Shown: positions 34,751 to 45,811, counted from the first letter of the stretch. The stretch: 64,000 nucleotides of DNA from Ceratorhiza oryzae-sativae (GCA_030998015.1 JARWMV010000020.1:62001-126000), one strand, 5' to 3'. A program made the numbers and translations. The notes: a model not told the origin generated them from the letters alone.

Positions 34751-35388
34751 GAAGGTTACACATACTGATTCTACAGTGCATACAGCCTTTGTAGAGGCCA
34801 ACAATAATAATGTCAAGAGTGATTTTCAAGCCCAAGAATTTGTTGCATATACTGCAACTACAGTTGTGCAAGCAGACCTACCTACCTGGCACTGCTGATT
34901 TGGCCACTTGAACTATCAATATGTGCTAGATATGGTCAGTATGGGCACAGTTGAGGGCATGGATATAGTGGGAAATTGTTCTCCTCCCAAGGCAAAATGC
35001 AGCCCAAGCCTCCAAGGGAAGCATACATGCACACCCTTTCCACTGTCCCAAACTCATACCTCTGAGGTACTCAAGCTTATGCACAGCAATCTACACAGCC
35101 CCTTACCTGTTCAAGCAATTGGAGGATTCCAATATTTTGCTGTTACTATTGACAATAAATCCTGCAAAATATTCATGCATTTACTGCAGAACAAGAGTGA
35201 TTACACAGGTCAACTCAAGGACCTCAAGGCATCAATTGAAAACCTTACCAGCAATAGAATTGAGCACTTACAAACAGATGGCAGTGGTGAGTATAGCTTG
35301 AACAACTTTGAGGCATTCCTGTGATTGGAGGGGATCCAGCATCAGAAGACTGAGGCTGATTCATTGGCAAGCAACAGTGTAGCTGAAC
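34751..35388 (+). pseudogene. Copia pre-integrase and integrase core, first half
   Basis: The frame continues from the protease segment after the solo LTR. The GAG-pre-integrase motif reads LPTWHC-stop-FGHLNYQYVL, where Copia elements normally have WHxRFGH; the stop is TGA at 34896-34898. The integrase core follows (LMHSNLHSPLPVQAIGGFQY, AVTIDNKS, LQTDGSGEYSLNNFEAF), with another TGA at 35322-35324. The coding stops at ASNSVAEL where the Gypsy element enters at 35389. Catalytic Asp of LQTDGSGEY is present, but the enzyme is split and non-functional. Confidence 0.85.
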
Positions 35389-36170
35389 TGTCATGACCCT
35401 CTGGAGGCTTCCTTGTGAAGCACTTAAGTAGTGGCTGCGTTGACAGTTTGGTGCTATACAGTATGTATTGAGTGTTCTAGTTACAGTGTTTGCTATGGTC
35501 TATGGTGGTTGACAAGATAAAGCAAGCTGAGGCGTCCAGTCTTGCTTTATCCTTCTTATATATGCCTGTGGCTGTGGTGGCTGCAGACGTATTATCTAAG
35601 CACACTCCACAGTAGGTGTAGGTTATGTGCAGTACTATGGGTTAGGTAATTGTTTGTCTTAAGTTTGTGCAGCTCCAAATCTTATAGAGCCATGCAAGGT
35701 CCAAGGGGTAGGCACTGAGGTCACATGATCCTGCCGTAAGTGCCAAGATCACGTGACAACTTGCTCCTCACTCCAAGTAACAATGGAGAGAAATGCTGGA
35801 GCGAGTTCAGGGTAACCACTGTAAGTGCTGAGGTCATGTGATCCTTCTGTAAGCACCAAGATCACGTGACAACTCGCTCCTTGCTCCAAGTAACAAGGGA
35901 GAGAAATGCTGGAGCAAGTTCAGGGTAACCACTGTAGGTGCTGAGGTCATGTGATCCTTCTGTAAGCGCCAAGGTCATGTGACAACTCACTCCTTGCTCC
36001 AAGTAACAATGGAGAGAAATGCTGGAGCAAGTTCAGGGTAACCACTGTAAGCGCCGGCTGAGCGCCGAGGTCATGTGACCTTGTTTATGGCTTGTTCTGC
36101 TTAGGAAAAATGCCATAAATCTGTAAAAATATTTGGTTGTTTTGTTATGTCCGTTTGACAGGTCATAACA
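35389..36170 (-). repeat. Gypsy 3' LTR (782 bp), three 113-bp internal units
   Basis: Plus-strand ends are TGTCATGACCCTC and GGTCATAACA (minus-strand reading TGTTATGACC...). Three tandem ~113-bp units, each with 'gagagaaatgctggagc', start near 35785. They contain TCACGTGA or its C-to-T decayed forms. Length differs from the 5' LTR by exactly two units. Confidence 0.92.
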
Positions 36171-36185
36171 TTATCCCCCCCTTTG
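36171..36185 (-). other. Polypurine tract of the Gypsy element
   Basis: On the minus strand, CAAAGGGGGGATAA lies directly before the 3' LTR start TGTTATGACC, the normal place for the plus-strand primer of reverse transcription. Confidence 0.8.
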
Positions 36186-36235
36186 GACATGTCTTGGGGG
36201 ACCTCAAGACATGGTTTAGTTCCTTATGCAAAAGG

Positions 36236-36362
36236 AATCTCATGCACCAAGGAGGTTAAGGGCGCTGGACTTGAACCAACAACCTTTCGTCTGATTCAGT
36301 ATCGTTCGATGAGGTTAGGCTGAGTCAGGCTAGACCCCTTAACCTCTCTGTTACATGAGATT
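36236..36362 (-). other. Hairpin with a tRNA-like core
   Basis: A 26-bp imperfect inverted repeat (36236-36261 and 36337-36362) encloses 75 bp. On the minus strand the core has GGTTCAAGTCC, close to the tRNA B box, with a matching T-stem (GTTGG/CCAGC) and an acceptor-like pair AGGTTAAGGG/CCCTTAACCT. I could not fit a proper D arm or anticodon loop, so I do not call a tRNA gene. It could be a tRNA-derived relic or a terminator-like hairpin. Confidence 0.4.
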
Positions 36363-36479
36363 GTTTTTCTTTTCTTTGTTGTGGAGGTTATTTAGGGGTG
36401 AGGATTTGTCTGCTTCTTCTCAGAATGCCCCAACTGTTTGGATGGGCATAGCAGAAGTTGTACAGTACAGTAAATTATT

Positions 36480-37835
36480 CTAAGGGAATACAAAGAATGG
36501 TTTTCCTCCTGCATACACCCATTCCACATTTCTTGATACCCATAAGTCCCCTTCTTCCCCCTCTATGTCTGACCAACATTTCATGATTGCCGACTGGCTA
36601 TTTCCCAGAATAACTGTTGGCTGTACCTTCATCAATTTCACATGCGTGTACCTGCCCATGAAGTCCGCCTTGTACTGGCTCAGGGCCTTGAGCAAGTACT
36701 TCCTGTTTGACTGGACCATGTCGTCCAGGATCCAAATGTCAGCATCTTCTGACAAGTTGCCCATATTCCACACATTGCACATCCGGCTGTGGCAGCCCTT
36801 GGATCGTGCATATGCTGTTTTCCCTGTTCCAGTTTCTCCTTCTATCACCAGGATGTGATGGTGCACCCCTCTTCCCCTCTTCTCAACCTCCTCAGCAAAC
36901 CATCTGTCTGCTTGGTTGATGTGCTCCTGGTCTTCCAGGACCTCTAACTCCACAGGGATTGCAGGCATGCAACCCCGGTCTTCCTTGTATGTGTACTCAG
37001 CATATGCTTGTACCAAGTTCCATGTCATCATCATCTGGAGGGGGCGGAGGTGCTTGAACGCCTGGTAGTACTCCTGTTTTGTTGCTGAGGCAACAATCTC
37101 TGTCCCATCCTCCAAGTCTGCCTCCATCCTTGGCCGTTTTCCACCCTTTCCCTTCACCAAGATCTCCTCCAACCTTTCCAAGGTCAGGTCCCCCACCATC
37201 AAATCCTCTATCTCCTCGCCATTAGCTCTGACGTCCTTCCAGAGATAGTTGAAGGCATCCCTTGCTGGGTTGCCTCCTGGTCCGTCCTTGAGGTCTTTGG
37301 GCTGTATGTTGGGGTGTTGCCCCTCAAAGTCCCAGAACCCCGCATTCTGGGTGTTCCACCTGCCCTTCCGTTCCTGACTGATGGAGAGGGCGTGGACGTG
37401 CAGGGGCCAGGTCGGGTCGTAGTTCAGCTCCTCCGGGTTGTGCAGTTCGACCATGGCTAAGGTTGCCCAGTGATTGGGCCAGTGGTGGCAGAACACCTTG
37501 TATTGGGCAGCGAGCCCACTTGAGGGCTGATCATGTAGCTTCGACCAGGTCAGCAGCACTGCCCTGGTCTGGACACAGAATCAGGGGACCTGTGCAGTTT
37601 CGGTCAGCTCTTTGGACCTGTGATCCATCAGCGTAAGCTGCATAGAAGCAGGTGAGGGGGCTCGGCTTGATTCCGAGGGCACCAGCGATGGCGATGCCGA
37701 CCTCCACCCTGCACTTGATCCATTTGGCTGGGGTGTTCCCATGTTTGAGCCATCTTCACTTAGCATTGTTGGTATTTTTAGAAGTAGATGCATCTTGTGG
37801 GGAGGGCATGAGATGATAGCCCCTTTTACCCCCAA
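36480..37835 (-). pseudogene. CRESS-DNA-type Rep (HUH endonuclease plus SF3 helicase), one in-frame TGA
   Basis: One minus-strand frame of 451 codons is interrupted by TGA at 37581-37583 just before endonuclease motif I. The endonuclease shows an HUH-type LHVHAL motif and a YxxK box (NYLWKD). The C-terminal helicase shows Walker A EGETGTGKT, Walker B WILDDM and a motif-C-like VILGNSQ. This order and these motifs are those of rolling-circle replication initiators of circular ssDNA viruses and related plasmids; geminivirus-like Rep genes are known as horizontally acquired sequences in fungal genomes. Here it lies between pol and the 3' LTR of a Gypsy element. A low-complexity Ser/Pro-rich N-terminal region of about 80 residues precedes the domain. 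Whether it was ever expressed from the retroelement is unknown; in its present form it is broken by the stop. Confidence 0.85.
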
Positions 37836-38290
37836 AGGTGTCCCCTAGATATACCCTCTCTGGTTGTTGTGGTCACGTGGTTTCCTGATGTAGGCTTGTG
37901 CTGGTTATGACGCATCTCCAAGGGGTGCCCTTCCTGCGTTCCCCCGCATTGGCCTTTCTCCTCACTACGCTCGGGGCCTCTGCTCCTCCACTTCGGTCGG
38001 TGCCCCCTCTCTGACCCCTCCAGTAGTTAGGGGATAGCGTATATTCACATGACTAGGCTAGGTCATGTGATTCCCATGCTTTGTTGTTTGTTTTCTGGCA
38101 GGTGGTCATGTGACTAGGCTAGGTCATGTGATTTCCGTGCTTTGTTGTTTGTTTTCTGGCAGATGGTCACATGTCTGTTGGTGTCACCTGACCAGACCTT
38201 GTTTTGATGTTTGTGCAAGTTATTGTGTTGCACTGTGATTTTTTAATGTTTGTGGTTTTTGTTGTTTTCCTTCCTCATCCCATCTTTACT
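37836..38290. other. Bidirectional intergenic region with two 61-bp direct repeats
   Basis: It lies between the divergently oriented Rep (minus) and the spliced ORF (plus). Two direct repeats (38046-38106, 38107-38167; period 61 bp) each hold the near-palindrome catgtgactaggctaggtcatgtga. A 5-bp stem with 9-nt loop (38015-38033, CCCCT/AGGGG) lies just upstream. No canonical TAATATTAC-type nonanucleotide was found. Confidence 0.5.
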
Positions 38291-38847
38291 ATGCATGTTA
38301 TTTCCCTTAACTACAATCCCCTTGACTGCACCTGCTGGTCTCTCCCTGAGGGGGAGTACTGCGCCTACTGTGATGCTGTGTGCGACACCTCCCTTGAAGA
38401 CTTCTATGGAGGTGTTGGGGATTGGTTCTTCTGTGGGGTGCCAGGTATGTGTGCTCGTTCTTCATTGTTCTCATGTAGCTAACTTGTTCTGTAGAAGAGT
38501 GCATCCTCCTTGATGGTCGGGCCCATGAGGCCACCCTTGAGTGTGTCTGAGCGCTCGTTGATCAGGACTATAAGTCCTTTGAGGAGCAGTCTCACCAGGC
38601 CGCTCTTGCCGAATTCTTTGAGGAGGGCTCTGCTCCCTTGTTTGATGAGGCTTCGCCCTTTTCAGTGTCTGGTTCTGGGTGTTTCCAGAACTACATGGCT
38701 GACTTCCCAGGGGGAGAGGCTCCTTGGCTGCAGCCCACTACCCAGTCAGTTGTTCAGACCAATAAGAAGGATAAAAAAGGCAAGAAGCCCTATACCCGGC
38801 CCCTCAAGGGCAAATGTAAAATAGAGAGTAAAAGGGAAATGTATTAA
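38291..38847 (+). pseudogene. Spliced ORF of unknown function, antisense to the Gypsy element
   Basis: Exon 1 (38291-38444) ends at GTATGT and exon 2 (38495-38847) follows TTCTGTAG; phases match (51 codons plus one base). The product has a Cys-rich N-terminus (CTCW ... CAYCDAVC), an acidic middle and a Lys-rich C-terminus (KKDKKGKKPYTRPLKGKCK). A TGA at 38548-38550 interrupts exon 2. An A-run (38860-38872) follows the stop by about a dozen bases. It is divergent from the Rep gene, as the second gene of an ambisense ssDNA replicon would be, but I recognise no capsid or other family. Confidence 0.5.
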
Positions 38848-38914
38848 GTTTGATGTGTTAAAAAAAAAAAAAACTTGTATACATTTGGGAGAAAATCCAT
38901 GGGAGGCAAAGTGG

Positions 38915-39769
38915 TCATATGGGGGTTGGTTCCAACAGTGGCACCTCCTCCAGAGCTTTGACAAGTTTGTTTTCCCACCAGTCCCAGTCCTGTTTGGCTT
39001 CCTCCGCAGCTGGGTCCAGGGTGGGTTCCTTTATTTCTGGCTTGGCTTCTTCCTCAGCCACAACCAGTGATTCTAGGCTTGATGTAAGGCTTGTCATATC
39101 AGTGTCGTAATTGGTGCTTTTGTTTGGGTGCACCTTCACCCAATTTCGGAAGTCGCTCATGTTTGCCTGCTTTGTCCTGATAGCAGTAAACATCTCATCA
39201 GTGGTAGTTGCTTTGAGCAGTCCCACATATGGTGCAGCCGGTGTCAACTTCCATTCTTCCAACAATGCCTTGGCCTGGCGCTCCACCTCCCAGTCCCCCC
39301 CATCTGCCATTTGGCCTGTGGCCCTCCTCTGTTGTCTTGCTGCCTTGGTCACCACATCAACTGTTGGTCCCACAATATTGTCAACAACATACATTGGTGT
39401 TCTTAGCAAGGCGTTTCTCATCGTTGGCTTCTGGCTTCCATGCCATGTCAGGACCCCTAACCTGGGATCCAGGTACTTGTCATTGTCGATCCAGTTCCTT
39501 TCATCCCTTAACTTCTTTGGGATGTACACTAGGTTAGCCCCTGGCAACAGTTGTTCAGTGTACCTCTGGGCATCTTCCACACTGGAGCAGTACATCCCTG
39601 GTTTAGGACGATTTTCCCTGCCAGGGTAGGGTGCTGGCCGCTTGGTGGTGGGTGGCTGCCAAAGTGGGGCCACCTGACTTTCAGCAAGTGGTGTGTAACA
39701 GTTGGGATGTGTGACTGGGTGAGTGACAAAAGGCATGTTTTGGGGTTTCGCAGGTGTATTGTGGTGCAA
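38915..39769 (-). CDS. Unrecognised 284-aa ORF downstream of Gypsy pol
   Basis: An uninterrupted 285-codon frame on the minus strand, starting 54 bp after the pol stop. The protein has a Pro-rich N-terminus, a middle part (VEDAQRYTEQLLPGANLVYI), then helical segments and an acidic C-terminus rich in Glu and Trp. I find no motif of envelope, dUTPase, capsid or nuclease. It may be a third ORF of the retroelement or belong to the captured Rep segment. It is the only long ORF here without an internal stop, which hints at younger age or selection. Confidence 0.45.
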   Translation of the reverse strand: MHHNTPAKPQNMPFVTHPVTHPNCYTPLAESQVAPLWQPPTTKRPAPYPGRENRPKPGMYCSSVEDAQRYTEQLLPGANLVYIPKKLRDERNWIDNDKYLDPRLGVLTWHGSQKPTMRNALLRTPMYVVDNIVGPTVDVVTKAARQQRRATGQMADGGDWEVERQAKALLEEWKLTPAAPYVGLLKATTTDEMFTAIRTKQANMSDFRNWVKVHPNKSTNYDTDMTSLTSSLESLVVAEEEAKPEIKEPTLDPAAEEAKQDWDWWENKLVKALEEVPLLEPTPI

Positions 39770-39822
39770 GTGAGGTGGTAGAGAGGGCTCTGGCCTTTCT
39801 TGGGTATCCTGGATGGCTCTTT

Positions 39823-42800
39823 TTAAAGCCTTCCAGATCCTTGTTTGGTTCTCTTTGGCCTGCCTTTCAAGTCACCTGAGTGTTGACTTGTCTTGACTGG
39901 CATTGGTGCATCTGGTAAGCACCTTTGCAAGTCATTTAGAACCTCTTTCATGTCAGCAAACTTGCTGGCACGTTCCATTGTGTCTTCTATTGGGTTGTAG
40001 CCCTTCCATCTGATTTGGTAAAACAGCTCGCCATTCCGCCATTCATAATTTGCAATGTGGTCCACCTTGTATTCCTCCTCTCCTTCTTCTGTTATGATTG
40101 GTGGTGGTTTGGCCTGCCTTCTTTGGAAGTCTTTATCTTCTGTGAATGGCAAGAGGAGATTTACATGGAATACATTGTGTACACATATGGTTTTAGGTAG
40201 GTCCAGGCAATATGCATGGGATGAGATCTTTTCTGTGATTTCAAAAGGCCCCCCTTTTTGGTTGTCCAGTTTCTTGGAGGGTCTCTTGGACAAGAGGTTT
40301 GTTAGGAGCAGCCAAACCTTGTCTCCTACCTTGAATTCCCTCCCTTTCTTTTCCATTTGTTGGTGTAATTCCATTGAGGCTCTTGCCTCATCCCATACCT
40401 TTTCCATTTGATTACACATGCTGTCTGCAGCGGGTGCCTCAGATGGTTCTTCTCCCTCTCAGACAACCCATCTTGGGTTTTTTCCATATACTGTTTCAAA
40501 TGGGGTTTGTCCTGTTGTAGCATTTACATGGTTGTTATGGCAGAATTCAGCAATGGGTAACCATTTTACCCAATCATCTTGTCTATAATTGCAGAAGGTT
40601 CTTAAGAACCCTTCTACCCATTGATTTGTCCTTTCCAACAGACCATCTGTTTCCAGATGGAAGGTGGTGGAGAATCTGGGCTTTGTCCCAATTCCTTTGT
40701 ATAGGGCCTTTAGGAATTGGCTGTTAAAGGTTGGCCCTCGGTCTGAGACAGTGGTTTCTGGGGTCCCGTGATGTCTCCATACCTCCCTTATGAATATTTC
40801 TGCCAGTTCTTCTGCATTGGTGCTCTCCAGACATGGTACAAAATGGGCCTGCCAGGAGAAGCAATCTACAACTGTCAAGATACTGTTGTACCCCTCTGAG
40901 ACAGGTAATTTGACAATGAAATCATATGCAACATCTGCCCATGGTTTCCATGGGATTGGTAAGGACTTCAGGGGGGTGCCTTGTTTGTGTCCTGTGCTTC
41001 TTTGACATGTTTCACAAGATTCCACGTATTGGTTTACTTGGGCCTTCATTCCTGGCCAATAGTAATCCCTTGATAGTAATTCTAGTGTTCGGGCTTGTCC
41101 CTGATGACCCGCCACAGGGGCATCATGGCACTCCTCAAGGAGACTCAACCTCAAGTCCTTGTCATCCAGGATGTAGAGCCTATTGTCATACCTTAATAGG
41201 CCCTCCTTCATTTCGTACCATCTAAATTCCTTCTGTACTGAGGGCGGTAGTTGTTCTTTATTTGCCACGCTCAGCCTTAAGGATCAGATAGATTCGTCTT
41301 CTTCCTGAGCTTCTTTAAGCTCTTCCCAGAAATTCCCCTGTACTTCTGCCCTGAAACCTATGAAATTTTCTTCTGGAATCATGATCTGTGGTTCCATAGG
41401 GGTATCCCCATGGTTGCTCCTTCTGGAAAGGGCATCTGGCTTCTGTGAGAGTTTCCCTGGTCTATACACAATCTGAAAATTGAAGGGTGCCAGAGTGAGA
41501 TACCATCTGGCATGCCTTCTATTCCACATCTGGGCATTTTGCCAGTACTGGAGGTTCCTATGGTCAGTGTATATCACAATAGGTTCCTCTGTCCCTTCTA
41601 GGTATAACCTCCAGTGCTCTAAGGACCTAACAATTGCAAGCAACTCCTTGTCATAGGTGTCATAATTTTTCTCTGGTGGGGTGAAGCTCTTTGATAGGAA
41701 GGCAATTGGATGCAATTGGTTGTCATCACCCTTTTGGCTTAGTACCACCCCCATGGCCACTCCTGAGGTGTCTGTTTCCAGTATGTATGGCTTGTTTGGG
41801 TTTGGGTGGATTAGGACCAGTTCTCTTGCTACTGCTTCTTTGATAGCTTCAAATGCTTCCTGTTGTTTTCTTTCCCACAGGAATTTGACCTCTTTTTGAG
41901 TGAGATCTGTGAGGGGTTTGGCTAAGGTACTAAACTTCTCTATCCACCTTCTATAGAACCCCACGAAGCCTAGGAAGGCTTGGACTTCTTTTACTGTGTT
42001 AGGTTCTGGCCATTCTAGAACTGCCTTTACCTTTACCTTTTCCATTGATATCCCTTCTGGGGATATGACAATTCCAATGAAGCTTACCTCCTTCACAAAG
42101 AACTGACACTTGTGTGGTTTGAGGAAGAGGTGGTTTTCCCTCATTCTTCTTAACACTTCCCTGACATGGTGTACATGTTCTTCCCTGTTTCTGGAAAACA
42201 CTAGTACATTGTCCATGTAGATTACCACATAATCATCTATTATGTCACAGAACTTTTCCATCACGAACCTTGTAAAGGTTCTTGGTCCTTCCTTTACTCC
42301 AAATGGCATGACCAAGCATTCAAACTGGCCTTCTCCTGTCCTGAAAGCTGTTTTCCATTCATCTCCCTCTTTTACCCTGATGTTGTTGAACCCCCATCAA
42401 ACATCCATTTTTGAATAGATGGTTGCATCCTTCAGTCTCTCAATCAATTCTATTTGGATTGGAAGTGGAAACCTGTCTGGCTTGGTGATGTCATTCATCT
42501 TACAGTAGTCGACTACCAACCTAAGCCCTCCATCTGCTTTGTGCACATAGAAACAGGGTGCAGCTATGACTGGTTGGCTGGGCCTTATTTTCCTGTTTCT
42601 TAGTTCCTCCTCTAGGTACTCCCTGAGCGCCTTTGTTTCTGCTGGCAACATACTGTACCTCTTTGCAGGCTTTGGCAGCTCTGCTCCCTCAATTAGGTCC
42701 ATTTTGAAGTCTAGGTTACCTTGGTGGGGTGGAAGTTCTTGGAAACCTTCTTCCCCAAATAGGTCTTCAAAATCCCTAAATTCTTCTGGGATTTGTAGGC

Positions 42801-43236
42801 TTTCACTTGCTGCCCTTGCCTTGATTTTGTCTGGGTATGAGATGGTAAGGTCTTTCCAATCTATGATAGGTTCTGCTTCTTCAAGCCATTCTTTCCCTAG
42901 GACTATGTCTGTGTCACCTAGGGTCATCACATAAAGGGAGCATTTCAGTGTCTTCCCTTCCACTTCAATGTTTAGTTCTGCCCTTTCTTCTATGGCATCC
43001 TTGATTTCATTTCCATCAATGGCCACAATTGATTTCTTGTGTTTGAGGGGGGTGGTTGGAATCCCCTTTTCCCTTGAATAGGCCTTATCGATGAAGTTGG
43101 TTGAAGATCCTGAGTCAATCAGCGTCTTTGCTGGTTCCATGATTCCCTCTACCGTAGTGTATATTATTGATTGATTACTAGACTTCTTGAGGTAACATAC
43201 ATCTGCGGTAGGGGTTATATTGGGGTCCTCCAACAT
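39823..43236 (-). pseudogene. Gypsy pol: protease, RT, RNase H, integrase, chromodomain-like end
   Basis: One frame of 1,138 codons has TGA at 42397-42399, 41284-41286 and 40459-40461. In order: protease (TLIDSGSSTNFID, near residue 38), RT (FYVHKADGGLRLVVDYCKMN, MPFGVKEGPRTF, YMDNVLVFS), RNase H (ILETDTSGVAMGVVLSQ, YTDHRNLQYW), a zinc-binding HHCC-type integrase start (HDAPVAGHQG ... CETCQRSTGHK) and integrase core (VVDCFSWQAHFVP, VSDRGPTFNSQF). The final part (YKVDHIANYEWRNGELFYQIRWKGY) is a chromodomain, marking a chromovirus that targets chromatin. The RT box is YMDN where YxDD is normal. Inactive. Confidence 0.93.
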
Positions 43237-43340
43237 GGAAGTGGTAGGACCAATTAGTTTTCTGACTCAGAGCTGCTTTCTTCCTCAACTTGTCTGCTGG
43301 CCTTCCCTTGTATCTTAGCTTTGTCATAGGTCCACTGGCC

Positions 43341-45063
43341 TCAGCACTCCTTCAGGACATGCCCTGATTTACCACATTTGATACAGAGTCCTTCTTTCCT
43401 TCGCCTGTCCTTTTCACTGTTTGGTATCCTTACCATGTTGTTGGTTTGGGCATTCCCCTGTTTGCCGCTGGTCCCTAAAGGCTTGTTCCCCCCTTGTTTG
43501 TATTTCGCTGGTGCCCAGGTTGAATTTGATGAGTTGCTGGTCCTTGCATTCATTTTCTGGTTCGCAAACTGCATGTTGTCCATTTTGCAGGCAAAGTTGA
43601 TTAATTGATCTAAGGTATATGATGGACCTTCAGCCTCATTTGCCAGTACTTCAATCCTTAAGATCTCTTGTTGTACTTCAGGTTTTAACCCTTCCCTGAA
43701 TTGGTCCTTGAGGGCTTCCTGGTTCCAGTCTACTTCTTGGATCAGGATCCAGAATTGGGTAGCATAATCCAATGCACTCTTGGTTTGTGTTAATTTCCTT
43801 AGTTTCCGGATGGTCTTTTCCTTTATGACTGTGTTGTTAAAAGCATCCAGGAATCCCTTCCTGAAATCCTTCCAGGATGCAAGAATACCTGTGTGTTCTC
43901 CTGCTAGTAGTTTCCAGCAGTAAGGTTGTGCCCAGTTTGCTGCTTCCCCATCCTCCATGTTCATTAACACAGCAGATATCTTTTTTCAGTCATCAAAGGC
44001 TGATTCGTCATAGTCAGCAAAGAAGAGTTCCATGATGATGATGAAGTTCTCTGCTTCCTTCCCCTTTTTCCCATTAAATTTGCTGGGTCTCCCTAGTTGC
44101 ACCTCCTTAGGAGTGTGGTTTGTGGCAAGGGTAGGTTGGTTTGCTTGGGATGGAGGTTCTGTTCAGGGTCTTATTGTGGACTCAGCCTGGAAGGTTCTTC
44201 CCAGAAAGGGTGTTCGTACTAGAGATGTTGTGCCAGAATTCCTGCATTCTGGCATCAAGGGTAACTCTATTCCATCAGCTGACCAATCAGCACTTCTGAG
44301 CTGCTTCTGCAATTGAGTTACCCTTGATGCCAGAATGCAGGAATTCTGGCACAACATCTCTAGTTTGTACTGGGGAGGCTGAGGGGGATTGTGAGGGGCT
44401 TCCTATGACCACCCTAGTTCTTCCCCTGGTCTCTTCTGTCCTTTCCCTTGGCCTTCCTGCTTCGGTTGTTTTCTGGAACTCATTTCCTAGATTGGTTACC
44501 CATTGTTCTAGTGCGATTAGGATCTCCCCTGTGTTTTCAGTTTTCTTCTCTAAGCTTTCGAGCTTTCGCTCTTGCATTCCCAGTACCCAGTTTATTTCCA
44601 TGGAGATGTCCTTTAATTCTTTTATCAGGTTCCCCATTTCTGCTTTTAGGTTGTCCTGGTTCTTTGCCACATAGAGGACATTTTTGTTGGATGTTTCCAT
44701 TGACCTTACCATCCAGTCCACATTTCCTTCTTGTCAGGTTAGTGATATTTGACACTGATTTATACCTGTGATTGCCTTTTCTAGTTCCCTATGGTTATTG
44801 TCTCTAAGTTCCTTGAGCCCCGCCCTGATGGCAGTGGCAATGGTGTGAATAGGGTTGGCAGTGGCTATGGTTCCAGGACCTGGCTGGGGTTGTGTCCTTG
44901 CCTCTTCCACCAAGGCCGTGCCTTGTTCATATATGGTTCAGGTCATATCTTCTACCTCATCCCTCTCTGGATCCGAAATATCTTCTGGGTCTGGATTTAT
45001 CAGGTGAATTGGCAGTTGAGGGCTGTGGAGCAGTATTTGCCCTATTTCCCCTCCCAGGATGGG
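43341..45063 (-). pseudogene. Gypsy gag with zinc knuckle, split by a MITE
   Basis: Minus-strand coding runs from about 45063 through a coiled-coil-like segment (44721-44370, EMGNLIKELKDISMEINWVL), is broken by a 139-bp MITE (44222-44360), and resumes with the gag core (PSKFNGKKGKEAENFI..., FRKGFLDAFNN, LDYATQFWILIQEVDW) and a knuckle CIKCGKSGHVLKEC. TGA codons at 44734-44736, 43986-43988 and 43341-43343 interrupt frames that otherwise continue. Gag forms the virus-like particle and binds RNA. The upstream start is lost where the inverted LTR-like segment abuts at 45064. Confidence 0.8.
44222..44360 (+). mobile_element. 139-bp MITE with ~47-bp terminal inverted repeats, TA target
   Basis: Ends read GAGATGTTGTGCCAGAATTC and its complement; perfect inverted repeats extend through GGGTAACTC. 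TA flanks both sides (44220-44221, 44361-44362). The reverse complement is identical, base for base, to the copy at 53776-53914. Confidence 0.93.
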
Positions 45064-45811
45064 TCTTATGACCTGTCAAACGGACATAACAAAACAACCA
45101 AATATTTTTACAGATTTATGGCATTTTTCCTAAGCAGAACAAGCCATAAACAAGGTCACGTGACCTCAGCGCTCAGCCGGCACTTACAGTGGTTACCCTG
45201 AACTTGCTCCAGCATTTCTCTCCATTGTTACTTGGAGCAAGGAGCAAGTTGTCACATGACCTTGGCACTTACAGAAGGATCACGTGACCTCAGCACCTCT
45301 AGTGGTTACCCTGAACTTGCTCCAGCATTTCTCTCCCTTGTTACTTGGAGCAAGGAGCAAGCTGTCACATGATCTTGGTGCTTACAGAAGGATCATGTGA
45401 CCTCAGCGCTTACGGTTGTTACCCTGAACTCGCCCCAGCATTTCTCTCCATTGTTACTTGGAGCAAGGAGTGAGCTGTCACATGACCTCAGCACCTACCC
45501 CTCAGACCTTGCATGGCTCTATAAGATTTGGAGCCGCACAAACTTAAGACAAACAATTACCTAACCCATAGTACTGTACATAACCTACACCTACTGCGGA
45601 GTGTGTTTAGATAATACGTCCGCAGCCACCACAGCCACAGGCATATATAAGAGGGATAAAGCAAGACAGGACACCTCAGCTTGCTTTATCTTGTCAACCA
45701 CCATAGACCATAGCAAACACTGTAACTAGAACACTCAATACATACTGTATAGCACCAAACCATCAACGCAGCCACTACTTAAGTGCTTCACAAGGGAGCC
45801 TCCATCTGGGT
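45064..45811 (+). repeat. Inverted LTR-like segment of the Gypsy family
   Basis: The sequence matches the Gypsy LTRs in opposite orientation, with three 113-bp units. Both extreme ends are altered (tcttatgacc at the left; gcctccatctggg at the right), so no target duplication can be shown. It lies between the 5' leader and gag of the Gypsy element. It could be an old solo insertion or a rearrangement. Confidence 0.75.

Noticed and set aside
37836..38290. Search for a TAATATTAC-like rolling-circle origin
   Set aside because: No such nonanucleotide on either strand. The 9-nt loop at 38020-38028 does not match it, so no origin is called.
45064..45811. Inverted LTR as the true LTR of an inverted element pairing with the LTR at 35389
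   Set aside because: Its ends are altered and no target duplication fits, whereas 35389-36170 and 46026-46581 share the perfect TGAAC duplication.
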